Positions 10,001-18,225 of a DNA stretch of 64,000 bases are shown here, piece after piece. The notes under the pieces are model-generated. The model saw only the letters and a program-made list of their open reading frames with translations, was not told where the DNA came from and ran no database searches. The stretch is from assembly GCA_041441465.1 (NCBI GenBank), contig JASDSY010000003.1:50406-114405 (forward strand), given 5' to 3'. Source of the stretch: JASDSY01 sp041441465 (GTDB lineage Bacteria; Muiribacteriota; UBA9980). A program made the position numbers and the translations under genes. Every line of letters begins with the position of its first letter. Position 1 is the first letter of the stretch.

Positions 10001-11068
10001 TTATTGAAGCTTGACCTTCTGGGCCATGAAGACCCGACCACAATAAGAATGCTTCAGGACATCACTAATATTGATATTTATAAAATCCCGTTCGACGACA
10101 AAAAAACCATGTCGATATTTTCAGGCCTGGACGCGCTTGAAATCACGCCTGAAGATATAAATGGAATTACTCTCGGCACGCTCGGAATACCTGAATTCGG
10201 CACGCAGTTTGTCCGCGGCATGCTCGAAGAAACAAGGCCGAAAACATTCGGCGAGTTAGTCCGAATATCAGGACTATCGCACGGCACGGACGTATGGCTG
10301 AACAACGCGCAATCATACATAAAAAGCGGCGAAGCGAAACTTTCGGAAGTTATATCGGTCCGCGACGACATTATCAACTATTTAATCGAACATAAGCTGC
10401 CAAATAAGTTATCATTCGATATAATGGAAAATGTTCGTAAAGGCAAGGGCCTGAAGCCGCCGATGATCGAGGCCATGAAAGCTAATGACGTGCCGCAGTG
10501 GTATATCGATTCATGCAATAAAATCAAGTATATGTTCCCTAAAGCTCACGCCGCGGCCTATGTTATGATGGCATTCCGGATTTCGTATTTTAAGGTTTAT
10601 TATCCGCTGGCCTTTTACGCAACTTATTTTTCGACAAAGGGGCTTGACCCGTTTGACGCCGAAGTTGTCTTAAAGGGACGCGAAAATATAATCAACGTAA
10701 TGCAGGGTATAATTGCAAAAGGGCACGAGCGTACAAATAAAGATGACGAATTATATACAGTTTTAGAAATAGTTCTTGAGGCTATCGCGCGCAAAGTAAA
10801 ATTTTATCCGGTCGATATTTACGAATCGCACTCGACCCGATTCATAGTAAAAAATAACGACGGCCTTCTCTGCCCTTTAAAATCAATACAGGGTCTCGGC
10901 GAAGTCGTCGCTAATAAAATATTCGAAGAAGCGCAAAAGGCGCCCTTCATTTCAGTCGAAGATTTTAAAGACCGGACAAAAGCTTCAAAATCGGTAATAG
11001 AGCTTTTAGACAGCCTTGGAACTTTAAAGGCGCTTCCTAAAACCGATCAGCTGAGTTTTTTTGAATAA
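7010..11068 (+). CDS. polC: DNA polymerase III, PolC type, lacking the exonuclease domain
   Basis: This 1352-residue protein is the replicative polymerase of the PolC class. Order: N-terminal domain (1-195), low-complexity Ala/Asn linker (about 240-315), OB fold (about 330-425), PHP domain starting VELHAHSKMSALDG (435), catalytic region with Zn cysteines C821, C826, C848 and C851, active-site Asp pair in PDIDL (D877, D879), KLDLLGHEDP (1000) and a C-terminal DQLSFF clamp-binding end. In Bacillus PolC a DEDDh proofreading exonuclease of about 170 residues interrupts the PHP domain after the equivalent of GMEGYLMDD. Here that position (504-520) has only a short linker leading straight to YHIIIL. 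All polymerase motifs look intact. Proofreading must come from another protein or be absent. Confidence 0.97.
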   Translation: MSSSYGKTTKLVIAPKAKEKFFQHIKNCTALSSECRSKVLQGEIEHIEFLPENKELNITFKLKTITSIIELIPLEKYFMQVFPYLNVVNFDLAFSEKASLAVIVDKLWYDVAQYVIKKAPSCQVWMPMTRVSLFNETSIRLEIGDETGFYSLKDRSADKHIENYIRDKFNVFCRVFIDRANYKTEKIGGFDYKDPVDSVIESKEQNIKIPGEKIAELQGNFSSPASLSVSAGKPVSAKEFEKELSSSKLPPVQQQLQADLDAANAAISALNTANNSKNNANASVSTENKPAAPKTNNNYSKGQYESKPKENLAGVNENVYYGKVIADKYKPQKISSIIEEARNILIEGIVVEIEARLLKNGKKLTSFSVSDETDTFVCKLFSEPDVELKIKPGAAVKVIGNVKFDTFAKENVLMVNDVNKTKLPERQDKAEEKRVELHAHSKMSALDGLAEIKDYVKTAARWGHKAVALTDHGVVQGFPEFVEAAKDCKIKPIFGMEGYLMDDSVAETMKSGFKVKLPPPYHIIILAATQEGIKNLYRLVSLSHIDYYYKRPRIPRAKLLELREGLILGSACEAGELIKGIINDKTEEEIEKIAKFYDYLEVQPAKNNSFFLDKMPEKFKSRDDLIALNKRIYELGKKLNIPVCATSDAHFVDPEDEIYRKILFAGQKYENIENSCTLFFPTTEDMLNEFSYFGAEAAREVVIVNPGKIADRIQEIIPIPKENAFPIMQGAEEKIKTMTIENALRIYGDPLPEIVQKRVDYELNCIIKNGFATLYLIAHELVKKSLNDGYLVGSRGSVGSSIVATFTNITEVNPLPPHYICKNEKCKYSEFFPDLPLSSGFDLPDKICPNCGQPLKKDGQKIPFEVFLGFEGDKTPDIDLNFSGEYQPIIHKQVEVIFGQNKVFRAGTISTIADKTAFGFVKGYLEERKTQKKPAEMKRLALGCSGVKRTTGQHPGGIMIIPSDRDVHEFTPINYPANDREGGTITTHFDYNAIDKKLLKLDLLGHEDPTTIRMLQDITNIDIYKIPFDDKKTMSIFSGLDALEITPEDINGITLGTLGIPEFGTQFVRGMLEETRPKTFGELVRISGLSHGTDVWLNNAQSYIKSGEAKLSEVISVRDDIINYLIEHKLPNKLSFDIMENVRKGKGLKPPMIEAMKANDVPQWYIDSCNKIKYMFPKAHAAAYVMMAFRISYFKVYYPLAFYATYFSTKGLDPFDAEVVLKGRENIINVMQGIIAKGHERTNKDDELYTVLEIVLEAIARKVKFYPVDIYESHSTRFIVKNNDGLLCPLKSIQGLGEVVANKIFEEAQKAPFISVEDFKDRTKASKSVIELLDSLGTLKALPKTDQLSFFE

Positions 11069-11107
11069 AAATTTACTTTGCGGAAAATATTGATTTTTTT
11101 TATAAAT

Positions 11108-11136
11108 TTGATTTTATTTTTATTTTATGGTATAAA
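11108..11136 (+). promoter_or_regulatory. promoter of the pseudopilin operon
   Basis: TTGATT (11108-11113), 17-base spacer, TATAAA (11131-11136). The first gene starts at 11205 behind AAGGAG (11194-11199). Confidence 0.65.
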
Positions 11137-11204
11137 TACGATTATTTATATCATAATTATCAGGTTCATTATAAAAATATTTATATTTCACTTAAGGAGC
11201 ATCT

Positions 11205-12044
11205 ATGGATAATAAGCGTAATGTCATAATTTTATTGCTTATAATCATCCTGGCAGGGTTGATAGCTTTTTTTCTTTATAAGCAAAACTCCAGCAAGCGC
11301 GAATATTCCGAACGAACGGAAAACGAGGGGTTTTCATACGGAAAAAAAGTAATTAAACATCAAACGGCCGGCGATAAAACTTACTCTTACTCGTCAGCTT
11401 CCAAATCCGGTGCCGGAACCGGAACTGTTTATTCATCGGGCGCAACTCATTCCGCCGGTAAGGGCAGCTCAGTAAACCTCGGCGGCGGCGGAAGCTCGTT
11501 ATCAAACATTCCGGCAATTGCCAATATGACCTTTTCCTGGGATGATTCGCCTTATTACAAGGAACTTTTAAAACCGATCCCGCCTCCCGAAAAAACAACA
11601 GCAGAAAAAATATTCGACGATAAAATAAAACCGTTAATCGATAACTGCGGCTTTAACGAAGCTATGATTTCGCAAGTCAACCAGGCTGAATCTCATCCGC
11701 TCTACACTCAGGCGTTAGCCTATAAAAAAAGCGGCAACTATAAATCTGCAATAGAATTATTGTCTAATCTTGCCGAAAAATCCGATAACATTTATTTACG
11801 TTCCATCTCATTAGCCCAGCTTACCGAATTATACTCATTAGCCGGCGACGAGGAACAAAACAAAAAGGCACAGGCCGCGCTCATGGTAATGAACGCTAAA
11901 TTATATTTTAAGGCTTTTCCCGGAACCGAAAAAACATTTCTAATGATACAGCCGGAAGCTAAGGGCGTAATACAAAAATTACTGGCTGAAGAACCGAAAA
12001 TGAAATTTACCGAACCCAAAAAAACCACATCAAAACGTCAATAA
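11205..12044 (+). CDS. membrane-anchored protein, first gene of pseudopilin operon
   Basis: The 279-residue product begins with a single hydrophobic helix (about residues 5-25, NVIILLLIIILAGLIAFFLY), then a Ser/Gly/Tyr-rich linker (about 30-105) and an alpha-helical C-terminal half. A stretch around 165-200 (LYTQALAYKKSGNYKSAIELL) looks like one TPR-type helix pair. I do not recognise a family. Topology predicts an N-in membrane anchor with the bulk in the periplasm. It has a good ribosome site and lies 15 bases before the GspK-like gene, so it probably serves the same pilus or secretion machine, perhaps as an assembly factor. This role is inferred from position only. Confidence 0.75.
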   Translation: MDNKRNVIILLLIIILAGLIAFFLYKQNSSKREYSERTENEGFSYGKKVIKHQTAGDKTYSYSSASKSGAGTGTVYSSGATHSAGKGSSVNLGGGGSSLSNIPAIANMTFSWDDSPYYKELLKPIPPPEKTTAEKIFDDKIKPLIDNCGFNEAMISQVNQAESHPLYTQALAYKKSGNYKSAIELLSNLAEKSDNIYLRSISLAQLTELYSLAGDEEQNKKAQAALMVMNAKLYFKAFPGTEKTFLMIQPEAKGVIQKLLAEEPKMKFTEPKKTTSKRQ

Positions 12045-12059
12045 TCAGGCGGTGCTAAT

Positions 12060-14306
12060 ATGACAAAAAAAGAAATTATTTCATTATACCGAATAAGGCA
12101 AAATCGCGGCGTAGCGATACCAATAGTATTATCAGTCCTTCTGATACTTTCAATGGTAGCTATTTTTGCGATAGATTACGGCCGTAATCAGGACGCCAAA
12201 ACATTTCATATAGTCAACGTCGAAAAAGCTAAAATGGTATCAGAAGCGGCCATTGAAGCTGTAACTCATAAGGTCCGAAAAGAAATAAACAACCTCGGGA
12301 ATATGAATCCTGTAAGCCTTGTTAAAGACGTCATAAATATGCTCAAAGATCCTGGTGCTTCATGGTACATAAAATCGAGAATACCTGGAATCGTTGTCAG
12401 CGGCGGTATCGGCTCTTCAACCGGCGTAAGCGGCGTCGACGTCGAATTATCTTTGTCGCCGGACTCGCTCGGCATACCTGCCACATGGAACGAGCAAAAA
12501 CTTACTGACGGCGAAATTGCCAATATCAAAAATTTTATATCAGAAATCGGCGGAAATGCCAGCAAATCAAAGGTAGAATGCAAAGTCAGCATGAAAGACA
12601 TGAAGCCTGTAGTTTCCGACGACGGTTATGTCCTGTGGCCCGGCGCCGCGACTGACGATAATTTCGTTAAGGACTGGATAAAAAAACTCGGAAACAAGCT
12701 TTTCGACTTTATAGGCCTTAACGATATAAAATTCAGCATCGACCTCGGGAAATTTATTGAAGACTTAAAAATCACAATATACGGCATTCCGATTCCAATA
12801 GGCGCAATTATCAAAGAATGCCTGGGCAGCCTTTTGAAAATTGAAATAAACGTAGGCGAAATGCTCAGCAAGGCGCTTGAAAAAATAGTCGATCAGATAA
12901 AGATAGGCGATATCATGCCGATCAAAGCATCGATTGTAATAGAAAAACTTGCTACTCTCGTTTACAAATGCCGCGTCGAATTCGTTCCGGACGGCACAAA
13001 CACGCCTATAGTAACTGAAGTCGAAGCCACGCGCGACATAAAAGTAGTGGACATCGCAAGTCCAAATCCGCTTTATTCATTTTATTGGCTTAATCAGGAT
13101 AACACCTCATACGGCGAAGATACATGGGGAAACCTCGGCGGCGGTACATTTACGCTTATGAACCTTAATATTACCAAAGGCTATAATGGAAAAGACCAGG
13201 GGTTCGATGATGTATTAAGCTTCTTCAAAGGGCTGTTCAGTTTTGAAATAGTAAGATTTCCAGGACTTTGCTTCATGGGCGGCACCGGCAAGCAGTCGGT
13301 ACCGACAGGATGGAATGACGCGCTTTTAATATATCCTGAACATTCACCCGCAATAACAATGGTCGGTAATATCGGTAAGGACAAATGCTTCCTGCCGTCG
13401 CAATTTTTAGCGGGCGCCCCGGGCGCTGACGCTATTCCATGGTTCCCGTGGGTATCAGTTCCGCCGATCGGCGTTATCGGAATAGTAAAAGTCGTCATGA
13501 ACATAGCTCAAAAAAAAGGTGCAAACACAAGATTATTCGGCGATTTATGCCTTTCCCCGCCGCTTAACATGAAAATTTCAGGCAACATAGTAAAGACATT
13601 TAAGAGGGTAGACGGCGTCGGCATCACGTTCCCGGTTCCATTTCCGCCCTGTATGCTTGGCCTGGGATGCTATTTGTACAGATCGCAGGAAAAGGGATAT
13701 TCATATTCATTCTTTGAAAAAGAGGCGCAAATACCTAAAGCCGACGAGGGCCTGATCGAAAACATCTACAAACCTGATCAATACAAGAAAAAAGCATCGC
13801 TGGTTTACGCGAACGGCAATGATTTTCTTAACGACGCTTCAAACAAAGACAGCAGCGGCATCACAAGAATAGACGGAGTAATTTACATTGAAGGACCTGC
13901 GACTATTTCAGGGCCTTTTTACGGCAGCGGGCAGATCGTCGTAAACGGCGACCTCACAATTAACGGCCACCTCACCCATATTCCGAAAGACGGCGACAGG
14001 ATAATACCTTTCGGTATAATATGTTTCGGCAAAGTAAATTTCGCCGGAGGTAATGTAATAGCGCCTGTTTATGCTCAGGAAGGAATTTCGGTCACCGGCG
14101 ATACCGATTTATACGGCAATTTAGTATGCAAAAAATTCAACCCTGGTTCTATTTCAAGAAAATTTAGAATATGGTATACGCCTGAAGTAACGACCTCTTC
14201 ATTTATGGGACTTCTGCCTTATGTCGGAAGATACATGCCCGACCGTTACAGGGTAATTCTTTCAAATCAGTTAAGCACGTTTAAAATATTAAAAGTCAGC
14301 AATTAA
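12060..14306 (+). CDS. GspK/PilX-like giant minor pseudopilin
   Basis: The N terminus has a short charged leader ending RQNRG, then VAIPIVLSVLLILSMVAIFA. This resembles the prepilin peptidase site and helix of GspK, which also lacks the usual Glu at position 5. The 748-residue length is well above typical GspK or PilX. The C-terminal 150 residues contain short strands such as DGVIYIEGPATISGPF and INGHLTHIP typical of a right-handed beta-helix surface. The middle has no recognisable domain. GspK caps the pseudopilus tip together with GspI and GspJ; genes resembling both follow immediately. The product would be inserted in the inner membrane, processed, and then displayed in the periplasm. Confidence 0.75.
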   Translation: MTKKEIISLYRIRQNRGVAIPIVLSVLLILSMVAIFAIDYGRNQDAKTFHIVNVEKAKMVSEAAIEAVTHKVRKEINNLGNMNPVSLVKDVINMLKDPGASWYIKSRIPGIVVSGGIGSSTGVSGVDVELSLSPDSLGIPATWNEQKLTDGEIANIKNFISEIGGNASKSKVECKVSMKDMKPVVSDDGYVLWPGAATDDNFVKDWIKKLGNKLFDFIGLNDIKFSIDLGKFIEDLKITIYGIPIPIGAIIKECLGSLLKIEINVGEMLSKALEKIVDQIKIGDIMPIKASIVIEKLATLVYKCRVEFVPDGTNTPIVTEVEATRDIKVVDIASPNPLYSFYWLNQDNTSYGEDTWGNLGGGTFTLMNLNITKGYNGKDQGFDDVLSFFKGLFSFEIVRFPGLCFMGGTGKQSVPTGWNDALLIYPEHSPAITMVGNIGKDKCFLPSQFLAGAPGADAIPWFPWVSVPPIGVIGIVKVVMNIAQKKGANTRLFGDLCLSPPLNMKISGNIVKTFKRVDGVGITFPVPFPPCMLGLGCYLYRSQEKGYSYSFFEKEAQIPKADEGLIENIYKPDQYKKKASLVYANGNDFLNDASNKDSSGITRIDGVIYIEGPATISGPFYGSGQIVVNGDLTINGHLTHIPKDGDRIIPFGIICFGKVNFAGGNVIAPVYAQEGISVTGDTDLYGNLVCKKFNPGSISRKFRIWYTPEVTTSSFMGLLPYVGRYMPDRYRVILSNQLSTFKILKVSN

Positions 14307-14349
14307 ATAAAACTTAATGAAAAGAAAAAATTCAATAAGGAATTATTAT

Positions 14350-14856
14350 ATGCAAAAGAAAAAAATAACATTACAGCATTCGAATATGGATAATAACCCA
14401 TATAAAAGAGCAAATTCAAGAGGATTTACTTATCTTGAAATATTAATTGCCGTAGTAATATTGGGATTAGCGATATTACCGTCAATAAATGTTTTCAGCA
14501 CTTTTAAAAAATATACCATACACGCCGAAGACATTCAATTGGCTTTAAGATTGGCGCAGGAAAAAGTCGAAGATTACAAAACACTTCCTTACATCAAGCT
14601 AAAGACGCTTGTCGAGACTATGCCGTCTCCCGAGTCTAACGTTCAAGTATCCGCGCAGAAAAATTCAGCCGGAATCGCTTATACCGATTTCAGGTATCAA
14701 AAATTTAAAAGACGCGTAACATTATCATATCTTGGCGGAAACAATGAAATGGTTTTAATTAAAGTTTACGTATGGTGGTATGATGGTATGTTTGCCGCAG
14801 GCGACCAGCGTTATGTAGTTTTACAGGCATTAGTCTGCAAAGATGTAATACTTTAA
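14350..14856 (+). CDS. GspI/PilV-like minor pseudopilin
   Basis: A type IV prepilin signal is clear: SRG, cleavage, then FTYLEILIAVVILGLAILP with Glu at position 5 of the mature protein. The mature part is about 143 residues, close to the usual size of minor pilins, with a conserved-looking LAQEKVEDYKTLP helix that resembles GspI. The ATG at 14350 follows AAGGA by 8 bases and gives a 25-residue leader. An upstream ATG at 14317 has no ribosome site and one at 14386 gives a 13-residue leader, so the start is not certain. It lies between GspK-like and GspJ-like genes. Confidence 0.85.
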   Translation: MQKKKITLQHSNMDNNPYKRANSRGFTYLEILIAVVILGLAILPSINVFSTFKKYTIHAEDIQLALRLAQEKVEDYKTLPYIKLKTLVETMPSPESNVQVSAQKNSAGIAYTDFRYQKFKRRVTLSYLGGNNEMVLIKVYVWWYDGMFAAGDQRYVVLQALVCKDVIL

Positions 14857-14930
14857 ACTTTCAACCAGGAATTCAACGTTTTTATTTTTTATTATTAAAA
14901 AAATTGATTTTAAATTAAGGAGGATTTTTT

Positions 14931-16826
14931 ATGTTTAATCAGATTATCCAAAGGCGAAAGAGCGGCTTCACAATTCTCGAAACTTTAATTGCCGCAACGG
15001 CCCTTGTAATGGTTTTCGGCTCCTATTTCACGTTCATGTCCGGTCAGAATAAACAAATCCAGACAATCACGCAGCGCAGCGAGGCTGATGAAAATTGCAG
15101 CCGCGTCCTGCAGTATTTATCGTCGGACATAAAATCTGCCAAACGCGAATGCCTGGAAGCGGATTCGACAGGCAATATCAAGATAATACGCTTCACCGAT
15201 ACCGCCGACAAATCAAAATCAGACCAGCTTTATCTTGAAAAAGTCGAGTATAAATACGATTCTGCCAAACGCGAAATCACCAGAACCGCCAGAAAACTTG
15301 ATTATGACACAAAGTCCAACACATTCAAAGAAAATGATGTTTACGCGACAAATACGTTTAAAAATATTTCTAAAATAGCGCTAAAAAAAATAAACATGCC
15401 TGACGCGTTAAATAAAAGCGGCAAGCATATCCTCGGATTAGGAATAGAAATCGAATCCGAAATAAAAAACAGCCTTGTAGGCCAGGCGCAGCTGGCGCAT
15501 AACCAGGATGTAATATATGTAAAAGACGAAATAGCTTATCAAAACCAGCCGAATTGGAACGTCAACCCGATTTTCTCGAAAAAACTAGTAAATATTACAC
15601 TTTCACCGCCGCTCGAAATAGACTTCGCTTCGGCGCTCGAAGTCGTACCCTGGGCTAAAAACCTCAAAAACGGCATCCCGGCTATGATAGAAGACGCTAA
15701 AAAACAGATTCTCGACGACGCCATGACCGCTTTATCCTCGAAGGCTTTCGAAAAAGCCAACGAGATGTTCGGCAAATTCGTTAACGAATCGACAATAGGC
15801 CAGTCAATCGCCAGAGCCAAAAATACATTTTTAACCACCGTCAAAGACAAATTGAAAGAACCTAAATTTGTGGCAGCGGCGGCAATGCTGCAGGGCGCTT
15901 TCTTTAAAGGCGTAGCGATCGGCGAGGATTTGAAAAATAAAATTTTAAACAAAACCTTATCTGACGCAGAAATAAGAAAATTCATCGGCGACAATTTCGG
16001 TACGCTCAGAAATATAGTAATTTCAGATCTCGAATTTAAATTTTTAAAAGATTACGAGGCTAATATAGAAAAATTAGCAGAGAAATATTCGAATCCGCCG
16101 ATTATTGGATTCGGCAACCTCTTGCAGGGCAAACTGCCTATCGATAAATACAGCGAAATCCTTACACGAGTTAAAAACCTGATTTACGACGCTATCGGAA
16201 CCCAGCAGCAATTCGCCGATATGGTAAATGCTTATACAACAAGCCTTACCGAAGATTTCAGGGGAACTCTGAAGAACGATTTTGTTTCTAATTTATCATT
16301 CTCGATCGTCGAAACAGTAGTTAAAGCTAAAATTAACGATGCCGCCAAGCTGATAAAAGTAAGCTCAGGCCTTGAAAAAGTAATAGAAAACGTAAAAACG
16401 GAAGATAAATATAAGGATGTCCGCGATATCGCAGTGCCGGTCCTTGAAGAAGTCGGCCAGCTTATCGACAGCGGCCTCGGCAAGGTGTTAAATGCTATCG
16501 CCAACCAGGTTTTGGATAAAATCAAGTCTGAAATGCAGGAAAATTTCAAAGACGCCGACGATGCTATCGCAAAAGCGGCATCGAACATTCCGGATGCCGT
16601 AAATTCAACAATTTCAATGCTTTCAAAAAAATTCCTGCTCGGCGAAAATTTTAATGCAAAAGACGGAAAATTCATAGCCGACGCCGGCAAGAATTATTTA
16701 AAGGAATTATACGACGGCTTTAAGCTGCCTATGCCTGATATCGGCAATGATAAGGAAACTAAAGACCTGGTCAACAAATACTATTCGAATAACGGTCTGG
16801 ACAAGCCGAAAGAATTCAATAATTAA
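14931..16826 (+). CDS. GspJ/PilW-like pseudopilin with ~400-residue helical extension
   Basis: AGGAGG (14921-14926) precedes the ATG. The leader ends RRKSG, followed by FTILETLIAATALVMVFG, a standard prepilin helix with Glu5. Residues 40-190 resemble a GspJ/PilW-type head (SRVLQYLSSDIKSAK, VEYKYDSAKREITR). The remaining 400 or more residues are rich in Lys, Ala, Asp and Glu and appear mainly helical, with no family I recognise. GspJ is normally about 200 residues. The product would sit in the inner membrane or pilus tip with its large domain in the periplasm. A bidirectional terminator follows at 16961, ending the operon. Confidence 0.8.
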   Translation: MFNQIIQRRKSGFTILETLIAATALVMVFGSYFTFMSGQNKQIQTITQRSEADENCSRVLQYLSSDIKSAKRECLEADSTGNIKIIRFTDTADKSKSDQLYLEKVEYKYDSAKREITRTARKLDYDTKSNTFKENDVYATNTFKNISKIALKKINMPDALNKSGKHILGLGIEIESEIKNSLVGQAQLAHNQDVIYVKDEIAYQNQPNWNVNPIFSKKLVNITLSPPLEIDFASALEVVPWAKNLKNGIPAMIEDAKKQILDDAMTALSSKAFEKANEMFGKFVNESTIGQSIARAKNTFLTTVKDKLKEPKFVAAAAMLQGAFFKGVAIGEDLKNKILNKTLSDAEIRKFIGDNFGTLRNIVISDLEFKFLKDYEANIEKLAEKYSNPPIIGFGNLLQGKLPIDKYSEILTRVKNLIYDAIGTQQQFADMVNAYTTSLTEDFRGTLKNDFVSNLSFSIVETVVKAKINDAAKLIKVSSGLEKVIENVKTEDKYKDVRDIAVPVLEEVGQLIDSGLGKVLNAIANQVLDKIKSEMQENFKDADDAIAKAASNIPDAVNSTISMLSKKFLLGENFNAKDGKFIADAGKNYLKELYDGFKLPMPDIGNDKETKDLVNKYYSNNGLDKPKEFNN

Positions 16827-16960
16827 ATTATGACACTGTGTTAAATTAAAGCTTAATAAAATCAAAAGTTTTATAACTAAAAATATTCGAATTCTATTTT
16901 ACGCAGTCTATATAACTAAAAAACGGTTAAAAATAAAGACAAACTAATAATAAAAAATAA

Positions 16961-17000
16961 AAAAGGCCATGCAAAACGATGAATTTTGAAGGCCTTTTTT
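16961..17000. terminator. bidirectional terminator between pseudopilin operon and gmd
   Basis: AAAAGGCC (16961-16968) pairs with GGCCTTTT (16991-16998), with an inner CAAAA / TTTTG stem. T-runs lie on both sides, so it can stop transcripts from both convergent units. Confidence 0.85.
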
Positions 17001-17047
17001 ATTTTCTGAAAATTTATTTAAACTTTATTTTTTTTATAATCGCGGTA

Positions 17048-18052
17048 CTATTTCTTTCCGATTCCGTCGATCGCGCTCTTTACTGCCTGCATATCGGAAT
17101 CAACCATCATCTTCACCAATTCTTTAAAAGTAACTTTCGGCTTCCAGCCAAGGACTTTTTTAGCCTTAGACGGATCGCCGATTAAGAGGTCGACCTCGGT
17201 CGGCCTGAAATATTTCGAGTCGATTTCGACATATTCCTTCCAGTCAAGTCCGGCATAACCGAATGATTCTTCAAGAAACTGCTTTACGCTGTATGTTTCA
17301 CCGGTCGCAATAACGTAATCGTCCGGCTTATCCTGCTGAAGCATAAGCCACATAGCCTCAACGTAATCGCCGGCAAATCCCCAGTCACGTTTTGCGTCGA
17401 GATTGCCAAGATAAAGTTTCTTCTGAAGCCCGTATTTAATATTGGCAAGCGCCTTCGTTATTTTACGTGTCACAAAAGTCTCGCCGCGCCTTGGCGATTC
17501 GTGGTTGAATAAAATCCCGTTACATGCAAAAAGATTATACCCTTCACGGTAATTGACCGTTATCCAGTATGCGTAAAGCTTAGCGCAGGCATAGGGGCTG
17601 CGCGGATAAAAAGGCGTCGTCTCTTTTTGCGGCACTTCCTGGACCTTTCCGAATAATTCCGATGAAGATGCCTGATAAAACCTGGTTTTTAAACCGGTCT
17701 CGCGAATGGCCTCGAGTATCCTGACTGCGCCAAGCCCCGTAACTTCAGCAGTATATTCAGGAATATCAAAACTTACGCGTACATGGCTCTGCGCTCCAAG
17801 ATTATATATTTCATCCGGTTTTATGTCACGGAGTATTTTATTAAGAGAACTTGCGTCATTAAGATCGCCGTATATCAATTTCATATTCGCCTCAGGAAGA
17901 TGCGGATCTTTGTATATATGATCGATACGCCCCGTATTAAATGAGCTCGAGCGCCTTATTATACCGTAAACCTCATAGCCTTTTTTTAATAAAAATTCCG
18001 CCAGATACGAGCCGTCCTGGCCTGTTATACCAGTAATAAGAGCTTTCTTCAT
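17048..18052 (-). CDS. gmd: GDP-mannose 4,6-dehydratase
   Basis: The 334-residue protein converts GDP-mannose to GDP-4-keto-6-deoxymannose, the first step to GDP-fucose, rhamnose or related sugars for surface glycans. It has the Rossmann motif GITGQDG (8-14), the SSSELFGKVQEVPQKE active-site block (Ser/Glu about 129-132) and the catalytic Y154-x3-K158 pair (YACAK). Further family marks are NHESPRRGETFVTRKI and RDWGFAGDYVEAMW. It is a short-chain dehydrogenase of normal length or slightly short. GGAGG (complement at 18062-18066) sets the ATG. It has its own divergent promoter and no sugar-pathway neighbour, so the final sugar cannot be told. Confidence 0.97.
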   Translation of the reverse strand: MKKALITGITGQDGSYLAEFLLKKGYEVYGIIRRSSSFNTGRIDHIYKDPHLPEANMKLIYGDLNDASSLNKILRDIKPDEIYNLGAQSHVRVSFDIPEYTAEVTGLGAVRILEAIRETGLKTRFYQASSSELFGKVQEVPQKETTPFYPRSPYACAKLYAYWITVNYREGYNLFACNGILFNHESPRRGETFVTRKITKALANIKYGLQKKLYLGNLDAKRDWGFAGDYVEAMWLMLQQDKPDDYVIATGETYSVKQFLEESFGYAGLDWKEYVEIDSKYFRPTEVDLLIGDPSKAKKVLGWKPKVTFKELVKMMVDSDMQAVKSAIDGIGKK

Positions 18053-18143
18053 TAAATATATCCTCCAATTTTATAATTCAATTTTAATTCAATGAAACAA
18101 TATTTTTTTATATCAACCCAGAGCATTAATTTTTAGTTATTGA

Positions 18144-18173
18144 ATTATAACAAAATTGCATTAAATAAGTCAA
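18144..18173 (-). promoter_or_regulatory. promoter of gmd
   Basis: On the minus strand: TTGACT (complement of 18168-18173), an 18-base spacer and TATAAT (complement of 18144-18149). It is back to back with the promoter of the divergent gene, leaving 7 bases between the two -35 elements. Confidence 0.75.
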
Positions 18174-18180
18174 ATTTTTA

Positions 18181-18209
18181 TTGACATTTTCAAGTAAAAA
18201 TTTTATACT
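18181..18209 (+). promoter_or_regulatory. promoter with almost no leader
   Basis: TTGACA (18181-18186), 17-base spacer, TATACT (18204-18209). The start codon is at 18226, only about 10 bases beyond the expected transcription start, and no Shine-Dalgarno sequence is present. Confidence 0.8.
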
Positions 18210-18225
18210 AAAATCGTGAAAAAAT

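Noticed and set aside
16827..17185. Short plus-strand frame overlapping the gmd 3' end.
   Set aside because: It reads through the terminator and the opposite strand of gmd and has no protein features.
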